Below are positions 43,632 to 52,274 of a stretch of DNA of 64,000 bases, in pieces. The translations under genes were made by a program, and so were the position numbers. The first letter of the stretch is position 1. Each line of letters opens with the position of its first letter. The stretch spans positions 186,001 to 250,000 of the forward strand of contig NZ_JPOO01000001.1 of assembly GCF_000733925.1 (NCBI RefSeq). Direction: 5' to 3'. The notes under the pieces are model-generated. The model did not search any database. It worked only from the letters and a program-made list of their open reading frames with translations, and had not been told where the DNA came from. The stretch is from Arenibacter algicola (GTDB lineage Bacteria; Bacteroidota; Bacteroidia; Flavobacteriales; Flavobacteriaceae).

Positions 43632-44425
43632 AATATTCTTTCTTTCAGCTTCTTACAAACAAAATCTCTTTCTTTTTTAAGCCAAACAAAGTAGTCAAAA
43701 ATACGATTTTTTTCACCATATTCAATGTTAAAACTATCAAAATCATTTATTATTGTATCAAATTTATCTAAGTTAATGGCTTTTAGATATTCATGAAACT
43801 CATCAAACATTAAGTCTTTTTTATTACTTCTTCTTAAGACATCGGTAAAAATATGTTTACTGTGATCGTAACTAGAAAATTTAGATTTATAATCAATATC
43901 CATACCATTGGAGCGATTATCTATAAATGGAAACGTAAGCTCATGATCAATTAGCAGCATTTCATTATCTAGTATCAATAGATTTGTTTTCTTTATTTTA
44001 TTTCCCCTGTCTACATTTAGAACTATATTGTCAAAAGCGAAAACATTTTCTATTTCATATGATTTTAAATAGGCATTAGGTACAAATCTATTAAAGTCTA
44101 ACGCTCCCATATGGTATTCACTACAAAACTTAAATCCTTTGTCCAGTGTGGATATTTTTACTAAATCATAGTGCTTTGTCAAAGCACTATGATCAAAATT
44201 TATTATTGCATATTCAGGAACTGGCAAATCAAATTCACTTGCCATCTGGCAGCATAATATTTCTTTAGCCACAGTGTAGTTTTGAGCAACGAAATTTTCT
44301 TGATAAGTCTTTAAAACATATTGTTTTATTTCTTTGTTTTGACATTGCGCGTTGATTAATAAAGGATAAGTGCTTCCGCCTTCTAAAATTTGATGAATAC
44401 CCACTAATTTTAATTCTTGCAACAA
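43628..44425 (-). CDS. HipA-like kinase (HipA_2 type), transposon passenger
   Basis: 265 residues. The N-terminal part holds a nucleotide-binding lobe (GGSTYPLLINAQ, QYVLKTYQENFVAQ). The catalytic region has NVDRGNKIKKTNLLILDNEML and LIDHELTFPF, fitting the D-x-x-x-x-N and metal-binding D-x-E pattern of HipA/PI-kinase-like folds. Classical HipA phosphorylates GltX and causes growth arrest. It is shorter than classical HipA and has no HipB-like HTH partner here; the coupled gene is DUF3037. Confidence 0.78.
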   Translation of the reverse strand: MLQELKLVGIHQILEGGSTYPLLINAQCQNKEIKQYVLKTYQENFVAQNYTVAKEILCCQMASEFDLPVPEYAIINFDHSALTKHYDLVKISTLDKGFKFCSEYHMGALDFNRFVPNAYLKSYEIENVFAFDNIVLNVDRGNKIKKTNLLILDNEMLLIDHELTFPFIDNRSNGMDIDYKSKFSSYDHSKHIFTDVLRRSNKKDLMFDEFHEYLKAINLDKFDTIINDFDSFNIEYGEKNRIFDYFVWLKKERDFVCKKLKERIL

Positions 44426-44546
44426 TTCTGTTTTTTTTGGTAATGAAATGTAGGAAAAATAAATCTAACATTAACATTTGTCCGTATATTATCTTTATTA
44501 AAGCAAAATAAGTTACAAAATATTAGGTATTTAATGGGACAAAATG

Positions 44547-44554
44547 TATCTTTG
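44547..44554 (+). promoter_or_regulatory. -7 box of the transposase gene
   Basis: TATCTTTG, a perfect TAnnTTTG match, 19 bp upstream of the transposase ATG. Confidence 0.5.
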
Positions 44555-44573
44555 AGTATCTAAATAAACCACC

Positions 44574-45527
44574 ATGCAATTCAAATCACTTCCACAGCTT
44601 TTAGACTACTTCAAAGAAGAATCAACTGGTATAGCGTATTACGAAAATATCAGGTGGGGAGATTCTCCTGCTTGCCCTCATTGCGGAAGTCTTAAACCGT
44701 ACAAGACCACTAGAGGTTGGAAATGTAGCGATAGGGATTGTTACAAGAAGTTTACCGTAAGGGTAGGGACTATCTTTGAGAACTCAAAAATTCCTTTTCG
44801 TATTTGGTTCGCTGCAATCTGGTTGTGTACCGAACACAAAAAAGGTATCAGTTCCGTACAATTAGGAATTGATCTAGGGATTACCCAAAAATCGGCATGG
44901 TTCGTATTACACCGTATTAGAGAAATGTTGAAGGATAAAGCCCCACAAATGTTAGGGGACGATAAAATGGTAGAAACCGATGCAACTTACATAGGAGGTA
45001 AGGAAAGTAATAAGCACCTTAATAAAAGACGTTCGCAAGATGATAAATCGTTGACCAATGAAGGAAAGCCATATAGGGCTAAAAAGACCATTATTGGAAT
45101 CATTGAGCGTAACGGTAAGGTGGCTTTAAAGTATGTATCGGGTGAAACCACTCAAAATATGGTAGAATTCGTTAAAACTCATGTACCGCAAGATTCAACT
45201 ATCTATTCAGATGAAGCAGCAGCGTACAAGCAGTTGAAAAGAACCTATAGGCACGATAACGTTAAACACGCTTTAAATATTTATGTAGAGGGTAAAGTTC
45301 ACACTAATACCATAGAAAACTTTTGGAGCATTTTAAAGCGTGGTATTTATGGCGTGTATCATCAAGTAAGTGATAAGCATGTTAGCCGTTATTTGGATGA
45401 ATATGCTGCAAGATGGAATAATCGTAGCCTAACTTCTAATGAACGATTCGAGCAGTTCTTAGAGGGGAGTGAGAGTGTTTTGAGTTATAGAAAATTAACA
45501 AAAAATTATTTGGAAAATATCCGTTAA
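44574..45527 (+). CDS. IS1595-family transposase
   Basis: 317 residues. The N-terminal zinc ribbon is CPHCGSLKPYKTTRGWKCSDRDC (about 34-56 in split view), followed by FTVRVGTIFENSKIPFRIWF. The DDE-type catalytic part has VETDATYIGG (first Asp), STIYSDEAAAYKQL (second Asp) and NTIENFWSILKRGIYG (Asn/Glu region). These are hallmarks of IS1595 (ISXO2-like) transposases. It acts on the terminal repeats at 42658 and 46794 and appears intact, so the transposon could still move. Confidence 0.95.
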   Translation: MQFKSLPQLLDYFKEESTGIAYYENIRWGDSPACPHCGSLKPYKTTRGWKCSDRDCYKKFTVRVGTIFENSKIPFRIWFAAIWLCTEHKKGISSVQLGIDLGITQKSAWFVLHRIREMLKDKAPQMLGDDKMVETDATYIGGKESNKHLNKRRSQDDKSLTNEGKPYRAKKTIIGIIERNGKVALKYVSGETTQNMVEFVKTHVPQDSTIYSDEAAAYKQLKRTYRHDNVKHALNIYVEGKVHTNTIENFWSILKRGIYGVYHQVSDKHVSRYLDEYAARWNNRSLTSNERFEQFLEGSESVLSYRKLTKNYLENIR

Positions 45528-45567
45528 CTAGGATATTTTCCATAAATTACATAATAAAAAATATTGA

Positions 45568-45575
45568 TATATTTG
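45568..45575 (+). promoter_or_regulatory. -7 box of the Panacea-domain gene
   Basis: TATATTTG, a perfect TAnnTTTG match, 22 bp upstream of the ATG at 45598. It implies that the pair has its own promoter apart from the transposase. Confidence 0.5.
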
Positions 45576-45597
45576 TATCATTAAATAAAAAATTCAT

Positions 45598-46089
45598 ATG
45601 TATAATCCGATAACTATTGCTAATTATTTTATATACAAGTCGATAGATGAAGGAATGCCAATTACGCCGATGAAGGTTTTAAAATTGGTATATATTGCTC
45701 ATGGGTGGCATTTAGGATTAAGAAAAGAACCTTTGTTGACTGAGCAAACTGAAGCATGGAAGTATGGACCTGTTGTAGAATCAGTATATAGGGCATTTAA
45801 GATTTTTGGCAAAGGAGATATAGATGGTTTAAAATTCTTTTCTAGGTCAGATAAAACAGAATTTGACGAACTTTTATCAAATCAAGATGATAAATTATTT
45901 CTTGATAAAATATGGGATACATATAAGCCATTTTCAGGAACACAATTATCTAATTTGACTCATATGGAAAATACACCGTGGTATATAACTTGGCATGAAA
46001 ATGGAGGAAGTCTAATGCATGGGGCTATTATTCCTAATAACCTTATTAAAATTCACTACGAAGAAAAGGCCGTTAAAAATAATGCGTAA
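45598..46089 (+). CDS. Panacea/SocA (DUF4065)-domain protein, likely antitoxin
   Basis: 163 residues. Motifs of the Panacea domain: IANYFIYKS, MKVLKLVYIAHGWHLGL, TEAWKYGPVVESVYRAFK, LSNLTHMENTPW and LIKIHYEE. Such domains are antitoxins of hyperpromiscuous toxin-antitoxin systems and also occur in SocA. The gene after it, 17 bp on, encodes a small membrane protein that is a reasonable toxin candidate. Passenger of the IS1595 transposon. Confidence 0.87.
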   Translation: MYNPITIANYFIYKSIDEGMPITPMKVLKLVYIAHGWHLGLRKEPLLTEQTEAWKYGPVVESVYRAFKIFGKGDIDGLKFFSRSDKTEFDELLSNQDDKLFLDKIWDTYKPFSGTQLSNLTHMENTPWYITWHENGGSLMHGAIIPNNLIKIHYEEKAVKNNA

Positions 46090-46105
46090 TTTGATATTTT
46101 AGATA

Positions 46106-46444
46106 TTGGCCGCAAATAAAGACATTAATAATAGCGAAGACTTAAACTCAATAGGTGAGCCTATTGCTGTTGGAAGTCTTGATAGCACTATTAACGAAAA
46201 CAAAATTTACGAAGAAAGAACAAAGGGTTCTAAAAACAAACATAGACATATTGTGTTTTTGTGCGCACTTTACTTCATAACTATTTCGGGGATGATTATT
46301 TTAGGCGTTAGGCTGTATCATTACATTGCTTCTGATTGTTACCAATGGCTGTCAACTGAACAGATACAGTCACTTGACAAGTTGCTTTTTACAGGCACTA
46401 TGGGAACCGTTTTAGGTAGGTTCGGAAATAAGTTAATAGAGTAA
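46106..46444 (+). CDS. Small single-TM protein, candidate toxin partner of the Panacea protein
   Basis: 112 residues from a TTG start at 46106; no internal ATG exists before the membrane segment. A disordered, charged N-terminus (about 1-47) leads to a TM helix (HIVFLCALYFITISGMIILG, about 49-68), then WLSTEQIQSLDKLLFTGTMG with a short Gly-rich end. Membrane-acting toxins are known in Panacea systems, but this one is not proven to be one. Confidence 0.65.
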   Translation: MAANKDINNSEDLNSIGEPIAVGSLDSTINENKIYEERTKGSKNKHRHIVFLCALYFITISGMIILGVRLYHYIASDCYQWLSTEQIQSLDKLLFTGTMGTVLGRFGNKLIE

Positions 46445-46456
46445 TAAAAATTCATA

Positions 46457-46594
46457 ATGTCGGATCAGAAGAAAGATAAAAAATCCAAAAAAGAACGCTC
46501 TAATAACTACGAAGAAAAATTAGTTATCAAGGGCACTTTGGACGATGTGCTGAAAGTATCAGTACCAAAGCCAAAGCAAAAAAAGAAAGAGTAG
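46457..46594 (+). CDS. Tiny basic protein (45 residues), transposon passenger
   Basis: ATG at 46457 to TAG at 46592-46594. It has a Lys/Ser-rich start (SDQKKDKKSKKERSNNY), then EEKLVIKGTLDDVLKVSV and a basic end. It starts 12 bp after the membrane protein and is probably the third gene of that transcript. I have a loose memory of similar small ORFs next to mobile genes in Bacteroidetes. Confidence 0.6.
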   Translation: MSDQKKDKKSKKERSNNYEEKLVIKGTLDDVLKVSVPKPKQKKKE

Positions 46595-46770
46595 CCCATC
46601 CAGTCCAAAACGACCAGGAGGCTAACGTTCCTATACTTACAAGTATGTACTTTTATTCCGGCAAGATGCCCATGCTCTGTATCGCTGAACTAGTGGCGGT
46701 GTAACCATGAAGTACTTATCTTGAATTTTAAAAATGCACGTTCCAAGTGCGAAACTCCACTTTATTTTCT
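46595..46770. other. Spacer before the right transposon end
   Basis: No gene seen. The right end follows at 46771. Beyond the target duplication, 46803-46963 is AT-rich upstream sequence of ssb, with a possible TAAGTTTG box at 46889-46896. Confidence 0.4.
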
Positions 46771-46794
46771 TGTCCCATAATGTATATAGATGCC
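46771..46794 (-). repeat. Right terminal inverted repeat of the IS1595 transposon
   Basis: Exact reverse complement of 42658-42681, followed by the 8-bp duplicate GTAATATG. Confidence 0.9.
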
Positions 46795-46963
46795 GTAATA
46801 TGGGCATATATAATCATGTACAAACGACTACAAACGATAACAAACGAAATTAAATACTTTTCAACCGAATAACATTTGCCTGGGTAGCTAAGTTTGTCCC
46901 ATCAAAAATCATTAACTGTTTAACCTTTCCCGGAGTGGATTCGGGATTTAAAAATTATGTATT

Positions 46964-47296
46964 ATGAACGCACTTAGAAACAGAGTACAGTTGATTGGGA
47001 ACTTGGGTAACGATCCAGAAATTATTAATCTAGACGGGGGTGGCAAATTGGCAAAATTCGCCATTGCTACCAATGAGACCTACAAAAATGCCAAGGGGGA
47101 AAAAGTAACGGATACCCAATGGCACAATGTTGTGGCCTGGGGAAAGACCGCTGAAATTGTGGAAAACTATCTCAACAAGGGTAAGGAAGTTGCCGTAGAA
47201 GGAAAATTGACCACACGGTCTTATGAAACCAAGGAAGGCGAAAAAAGGTACATCACCGAAATTCGCTGTAACGAACTCCTGATGTTGGGGAAATAG
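46964..47296 (+). CDS. ssb: Single-stranded DNA-binding protein (short form)
   Basis: 110 residues forming one OB-fold: NRVQLIGNLGNDPEI, KLAKFAIATNETYKNAKGEK, TQWHNVVAWGKTAEIVENYL and GKEVAVEGKLTTRSYE. The acidic tip (DDDLPF-like) that recruits partner proteins in typical bacterial SSB is absent; the chain ends ELLMLGK. It may therefore be a secondary SSB. It binds single-stranded DNA in replication, repair or uptake. Confidence 0.93.
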   Translation: MNALRNRVQLIGNLGNDPEIINLDGGGKLAKFAIATNETYKNAKGEKVTDTQWHNVVAWGKTAEIVENYLNKGKEVAVEGKLTTRSYETKEGEKRYITEIRCNELLMLGK

Positions 47297-47340
47297 GCTG
47301 GTCAATTATATTAGGAAGTCTATACCGGATATAGGCATGA

Positions 47341-47396
47341 AGCAAGAAGTAATCTGTTGGGTCTTTTTTGGGGCCTATTGGGTTACTTCTTTTGCT
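47341..47396 (+). terminator. Probable terminator after ssb
   Basis: AGCAAGAAGTAA pairs with TTACTTCTTTTGCT (2-nt bulge) around a T-rich loop. Confidence 0.6.
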
Positions 47397-47465
47397 TTTC
47401 TGGAGGGAATTTCCTAGCGATTACTTTTTTCGCGCTTAATTAGTATAAAGTTGCTAGTTAACAAT

Positions 47466-48780
47466 GGTCATTTCGATCGACCGAAGGAAGGAGAAATCAC
47501 ACAAGTAACTGGAATCAAATATCATAGTGGATGTAATATCAAATCCCTCGGAAACTGCCGGACAGGCTTATCCATGGTAAGGAGCCCTTTCTAAGGTCAT
47601 TGCTTGTCTATTTTGGTCTTAGCCTATGCGTCATCGGTACCTTAAGGGAAAAATTCCAGCTCAAATTTACATTTGCCATATTCTAACAAATTCCCTCCCC
47701 TTGGGGGAGGGTTAGGGAGGGGTCCAAGGTAAGGAGCCCTTGCTAAGGTCATTGCTTGTCTATTTTGGTTTTAGCCTATGTCGTCATCGGTACCTTAAAA
47801 GATAAATTCCATAAGCTGCCCAATGATTAATCAAATTTATAAGGATGTAACTTTCTGTTTCTGGCTAAAAGCTTAGGGAACTGGAATTTTAAAAGTTATT
47901 TGTGCGACTTCTCGTCGTCCTGAAAAAGGACTCTGTCGAAGTGACAAAAAGTCCTCCCCCTAGCCCCCTCCAAAGGAGGGGGGAAAATTCCAGCTCAAAT
48001 TTATATTTGCCATATTCTAACAAATTCCCTCCCCTTGGGGGAGGGTTAGGGAGGGGTCCCTGGTAAGGAGCCCTTGCTAAGGTCATTGCCTGTCTATTTT
48101 GGTTTTAGCCTATGCGTCATCGGTACCTTAAGGGACAAATTCCATAAGCTCCCCAATAATTAATCAAATTTATAAGGATGTAACTTTCTGTTTCTGGCTA
48201 AAAGCTTAGGGAACTGGAATTTTAAAAGTTATTTGTGCGACTTCTCAATCGCCCCAAAAAGGGCTCATGTCGAAGTGACAAAAAGTCCTCCCCCTAGCCC
48301 CCTCCAAAGGAGGGGGGAAAATTCCAGCTCAAATTTATATTTGCCATATTCTAACAAATTCCCTCCCCTTGGGGGGAGGGTTAGGGAGGGGTCCATGGTA
48401 AGGAGCCCTTTCTAAGGTCATTGCTTGTCTATTTTGGTCTTAGCCTATGCGTCATCGGTACCTTAAGGGAAAAATTCCAGCTCAAATTTATATTTGCCAT
48501 ATTCTAACAAATTCCCTCCCCTTGGGGGAGGGTTAGGGAGGGGTCCAAGGGAAGGAGCCCTTGCTAATGTCATTGCTTGCCTATTTTGGTTTTCGCCTAC
48601 GTCGTCATCGGTACCTTAAGGGACAGATTCCATAAGCTCCCCAATAATTAATCAAATTTATAAGGATGTAACTTTCTGTTTCTGGCTAAAAGCTTAGGGA
48701 ACTGGAATTTTAAAAGTTATTTGTGCGACTTCTCAATCGCCCCAAAAAGGGCTCATGTCGAAGTGACTGCTAAAGTCATT
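47466..48780. repeat. Higher-order intergenic repeat array
   Basis: Copies of GGTAAGGAGCCCTT (the last reads GGAAGGAGCCCTT) start at about 47576, 47727, 48062, 48398 and 48549, dividing the array into blocks of 151, 335, 336, 151 and about 230 bp (last incomplete). Blocks share ATTCCCTCCCCTTGGGGGAG-type text, opposed to TCCTCCCCCTAGCCCCCTCC-type text in inverted orientation, plus GGAACTGGAATTTTAAAAGT. ORFs here come from the repeat. It resembles the dispersed intergenic repeats of flavobacteria. Confidence 0.8.
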
Positions 48781-48983
48781 TCGACCTAAAAGGAGCAAGT
48801 TAGGTTCACGAATACCTGACATGAGCTAAATCACACAAGTTGCTCTAATTTTGATGGGCAACACTTCAAAAAGGAAGATTTTGGATTAGTGGATAGTTCG
48901 CTATTCTACATTTGTAAGACCATATAGTACCTATCAGAAGAAAATTAAATGCGGAATTTTGGCTAAGAAACATGAATTAAAGT
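48781..48983. other. Spacer between repeat array and small Cys-rich gene
   Basis: No supported gene; the first part still resembles repeat-flank text (GTCATTTCGA, ATCACACAAGT). Confidence 0.4.
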
Positions 48984-49178
48984 TTAAGCCACTTTCTTCA
49001 TTAGATCAAAACAAGGACAACGATTGCATCTTTTGGATTCCGACTTTTTGTACTTATCACAGCATTTGGTTTTACATCCGTGCGGAACCATTACTTTTAA
49101 AGCCGCTTTTTGCTCCTTTTTTAAAGCTTTTTTTAGCTTTTTTTCAACCTTTTTGTCCTGTTTCTTTTTTTTGCCCAC
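48984..49178 (-). CDS. Small Lys/Cys-rich protein (64 residues)
   Basis: Lys-rich N-terminus (MGKKKKQDKKVEKKLKKALK), then HGCKTKCCDKYKKSESKRC and NRCPCFDL. The Cys pattern (C-x3-CC, C-x2-C-x-C) suggests a zinc-binding knuckle. Similar small proteins are common in Bacteroidetes. Function unknown. Confidence 0.65.
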   Translation of the reverse strand: MGKKKKQDKKVEKKLKKALKKEQKAALKVMVPHGCKTKCCDKYKKSESKRCNRCPCFDLMKKVA

Positions 49179-49393
49179 TGGAAATTAGAATAATAACTGG
49201 GCAAAAGTATTTATTTTAATTAAATCTAAATAAGATTAAATGTTAAATTATTCGAGGGTTAGCATTTTTAAAGCTGTCGCAGTATGGTAAGTGCATAAAA
49301 GAATGAACCCCACCTTATGGCGGGGATTCAGGTTCAATAACTCTTTAGCTGTGCGGGTCCCTTAAAGGGTGCATGCACTTTATTTTAAGCCCA

Positions 49394-49909
49394 TTATTGA
49401 GGCGTGATGGCAGCGCTGTTGGCGGTAATTTGCTGTATGTCACGATCAAACAAATACAGCCCGCCTTTGTCATTGCCAATGAGGTTTATCTTGTCCAAAA
49501 TATTACGGGCCAAGGCTTCTTCTTCGATTTGTTCGGCTACATACCATTGAAGAAAATTATGGGTTGAATAATCCTTTTCCTGTAGGGTTACATGTACCAA
49601 TTCGTTGATACTATCCGATACAAAAATTTCATGCTCCAATAACTCGTGGAACATTTTCTGAAAACTGCCAAAGTCGGTTTTTGGTGCGTTTAGTGCAGAT
49701 ACATAAGCATGCCCGCCCCTTTCATTGATGTATTTTACCAACTTGAGCATATGTAAACGCTCCTCATCGGATTGGTTGTACATAAATTGTGCAATACCTT
49801 CCAATCCTTTGCCTTCGGCCCAAGAGGCCATGGATAAATATACCTGTGAAGATTCCGCCTCTATGCGGACCTGTTCGTTCAATGCTTTTTCTAGTTTTTC
49901 GGACAACAT
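49394..49909 (-). CDS. ftnA: Ferritin (bacterial non-heme type)
   Basis: 171 residues. Ferroxidase residues are in EAESSQVYLSMASWAEGKGL, NQSDEERLHMLKL (E-x-x-H) and EQIEEEALARNILDKI. It has the four-helix bundle pattern of FtnA, without a heme Met typical of bacterioferritin. It stores iron as ferrihydrite in a 24-mer shell. Preceded by a hairpin near 49305-49330 on the 3' side that may terminate it. Confidence 0.94.
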   Translation of the reverse strand: MLSEKLEKALNEQVRIEAESSQVYLSMASWAEGKGLEGIAQFMYNQSDEERLHMLKLVKYINERGGHAYVSALNAPKTDFGSFQKMFHELLEHEIFVSDSINELVHVTLQEKDYSTHNFLQWYVAEQIEEEALARNILDKINLIGNDKGGLYLFDRDIQQITANSAAITPQ

Positions 49910-49979
49910 ATGTTTTAAATTTTACCTAAAGTTACAAATAAAAGACTCTTTTTGCCAGCTCTTAACTTAAGATTTGGAG

Positions 49980-52103
49980 TTATTTGTGCAAAGCCAATTG
50001 GATTCGTTTTCTGGGAATGTCCACTTCTAGTACCTTAACAATAATTTGTTGGTGCAGGCTAACATGTTCGTTCACATCTTTTACAAAACTATCGGACAGG
50101 TTGGAGATATGGATTAGTCCACTTTCCTTGATGCCTACATCTACAAAACAACCAAAATTGGTAATATTGTTCACTATTCCTGGCAGTAATTGCCCTTCTC
50201 TTAGATCGGAAATGGTCCTGATGTTCTGATTAAAGGTAAATACCTTTGCCTTTTCCCTAACATCCAGACCGGGTTTCTCCAATTCCTTTACAATATCCTG
50301 TAGCGTTGGCAATCCCACATTTTCGGTACAGTATTTTTTTAGATCGATTTTTTTTAGAACTTCCTTGTTTCCTATTATTTCGGAAAGGGGAACTCCCTGG
50401 TCTTTCACCATCTTTTGCACCAAGGAATAGCTCTCAGGGTGTACTGCGGAATCATCCAAAGGATTTTTTGCCTGCTTGATGCGTAAAAATGCCGCTCCCT
50501 GTTCAAAGGCCTTTTCTCCCAAACGTGGTACTTTTTTTATTTCGCTCCTGCTGGTAAAGGCACCATTTTCGTTCCTATAGGCAACAATATTTTCAGCCAG
50601 TTTGGGGCCAATTCCGGAAACATAGCTGAGTAAGGGTACGCTGGCCGTATTGATGTTAACGCCTACTGTATTTACACAACTTTCCACCACCGTGTCCAAG
50701 GAGTTTTTTAATAGATTCTGGTCTACATCATGCTGATATTGTCCTACCCCGATGGATTTGGCATCTATTTTAACCAATTCTGCCAGGGGATCTGCCAAGC
50801 GTCTCCCGATTGATACGGCACCCCTAACGGTAACATCGTAATTGGGAAATTCTTCCCTGGCAATTTTGGAGGCCGAATAAATTGAGGCCCCGGCCTCACT
50901 GACCACAAACACCTCAATATTGTTTTTGAATTGAATCCGCTTTATTAATTGCTCCGTTTCCCTAGAGGCGGTACCATTACCTATGGCTATCGCTTCAATC
51001 TTATAGGCGTCCGCCAAGGAACTAATTTTCTTTATAGCCCCTGTACTGTCGTTTTGAGGTGCATGGGGGTAAATGGTCTCGTTGTGCTCCAAATCGCCCT
51101 GAGCGCTTAGGCAAACAACTTTACAACCCGTTCTAAAGCCGGGATCTATGGCCAAAATCCTTTTTTCCCCCAAAGGTGACCCCAATAAGAGTTGTTTCAG
51201 GTTTTTTGAAAATACCTGAATGGCAGACTCATCCGCTTTTTCCTTGGCAGATTTTAGAATTTCATTGGAAAGGGAGGGGAATAGCAATCTCTTATAGGCA
51301 TCCTGTATGGCCAATTGAAGATGGGGAACTGTGCTATTGTTACTTTTAATGATCCTATACTCCATATTGGAGATGGCTTTCTCATCGTCAATTTCAATTT
51401 TAACACGAATAAAGCCTTCATTTTCGGCTCGCAGGATGGCCAGTAGTCGATGTGATGGACACCGATTAAGCGGTTCGCTCCATTCAAAATAGTCCCTAAA
51501 TTTTTGGGCTTTTTCATCGTCCTTTTTGGTTGCAACAACTTTGGTTGAAATAAGGGCGAATTTTTCCAATTGGGTCCTGATCTGATTTCGAACATCACTG
51601 CGTTCATTGATCCATTCCGAAATTATATGTCGGGCTCCTTCCAGGGCATCATCTTCATTGGGAACGGCATCATTGATATATTTTGATGCCTCAAAATCGA
51701 TTTCATCGGTGCGTTGGGCCAGAATAATTTTGGCCAATGGCTCCAAGCCATTTTTTTTAGCAGTTTCTGCCTTGGTTTTTCGTTTTTTCTTGAAGGGTAG
51801 ATAGAGGTCCTCCAAGGTGGTGAGGTCCTCGGCATCACTTATTTTTTTGGACAACTCAGGGCTTAGTTCCTCTTGCTCCTCTATGGATTTAAGGATGGCC
51901 AATTTGCGTTTTTCCAAAGCTTCAAACTGCGATTTGTACTGTACAATGGCGCCAATTTGTACCTCGTCCAAATTTCCGGTCCGTTCCTTACGGTAACGGG
52001 AAATAAAGGGTACAGTACAATCCTCATTTAATAGGGCAACCGTATTTTCTATTCCTTTTATTGGGAGTTGGGTGTTTTTTACAATGTAGGATATAAGATT
52101 CAT
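49980..52103 (-). CDS. tex: Tex-family RNA-binding transcription accessory protein
   Basis: 707 residues with Tex order: an N-terminal helical domain (VPFISRYRKERTGNLDE), a YqgF-like RNase H domain (RILAIDPGFRTGCKVV, AIAIGNGTASRETEQLI, VSEAGASIYSASKIA), helix-hairpin-helix (LLSYVSGIGPKLAENIVAYR) and a C-terminal S1 domain (LREGQLLPGIVNNITNFGCFVDVGI). It binds RNA and affects transcription in other bacteria. Family length is about 700-780. Confidence 0.95.
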   Translation of the reverse strand: MNLISYIVKNTQLPIKGIENTVALLNEDCTVPFISRYRKERTGNLDEVQIGAIVQYKSQFEALEKRKLAILKSIEEQEELSPELSKKISDAEDLTTLEDLYLPFKKKRKTKAETAKKNGLEPLAKIILAQRTDEIDFEASKYINDAVPNEDDALEGARHIISEWINERSDVRNQIRTQLEKFALISTKVVATKKDDEKAQKFRDYFEWSEPLNRCPSHRLLAILRAENEGFIRVKIEIDDEKAISNMEYRIIKSNNSTVPHLQLAIQDAYKRLLFPSLSNEILKSAKEKADESAIQVFSKNLKQLLLGSPLGEKRILAIDPGFRTGCKVVCLSAQGDLEHNETIYPHAPQNDSTGAIKKISSLADAYKIEAIAIGNGTASRETEQLIKRIQFKNNIEVFVVSEAGASIYSASKIAREEFPNYDVTVRGAVSIGRRLADPLAELVKIDAKSIGVGQYQHDVDQNLLKNSLDTVVESCVNTVGVNINTASVPLLSYVSGIGPKLAENIVAYRNENGAFTSRSEIKKVPRLGEKAFEQGAAFLRIKQAKNPLDDSAVHPESYSLVQKMVKDQGVPLSEIIGNKEVLKKIDLKKYCTENVGLPTLQDIVKELEKPGLDVREKAKVFTFNQNIRTISDLREGQLLPGIVNNITNFGCFVDVGIKESGLIHISNLSDSFVKDVNEHVSLHQQIIVKVLEVDIPRKRIQLALHK

Positions 52104-52123
52104 AGGGTAATTTGTTTTAAGGG

Positions 52124-52144
52124 AGGTCTCGACTTCGCTCGACC
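52124..52144. repeat. Short copy of the palindromic repeat family near tex
   Basis: AGGTCTCGACTTCGCTCGACC. It matches both ends of the repeats around the GIY-YIG gene but lacks their middle. It lies just upstream of tex. Confidence 0.55.
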
Positions 52145-52274
52145 GGACATAATATTTTATAAACTTTTTTCAGCTTTGGTTAATTTTTTAAAGGGCATTA
52201 TTGCTATTTATTTTATCTCTTCCATGGTTTGTTGGTTCGTGCTTACCTTTCGGTATTCAAGTCGTTCATGATTT

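Larger units (their letters stand above)
42658..46794. mobile_element. IS1595-family transposon with passenger genes (4.1 kb)
   Basis: Terminal inverted repeats of 24 bp (GGCATCTATATACATTATGG... at left, its exact reverse complement at right) enclose the element. The 8-bp target duplication GTAATATG flanks it at 42650-42657 and 46795-46802; 8 bp is the duplication length of the IS1595 family. The IS1595-type transposase is at 44574. Passengers: DUF3037 and a HipA-like kinase on the minus strand, and a Panacea-domain gene, a membrane protein and a small basic protein on the plus strand. The left and right flanks join as one continuous sequence once the element and one duplicate are removed. 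Confidence 0.92.

Noticed and set aside
47889..48415. Two short ORFs rich in Pro and Arg in the repeat array
   Set aside because: Both are translations of the G/C-run repeats and share the same text on opposite strands.
47466..48780. CRISPR array
   Set aside because: The units are too long, lack unique spacers of uniform length and no cas gene is near.
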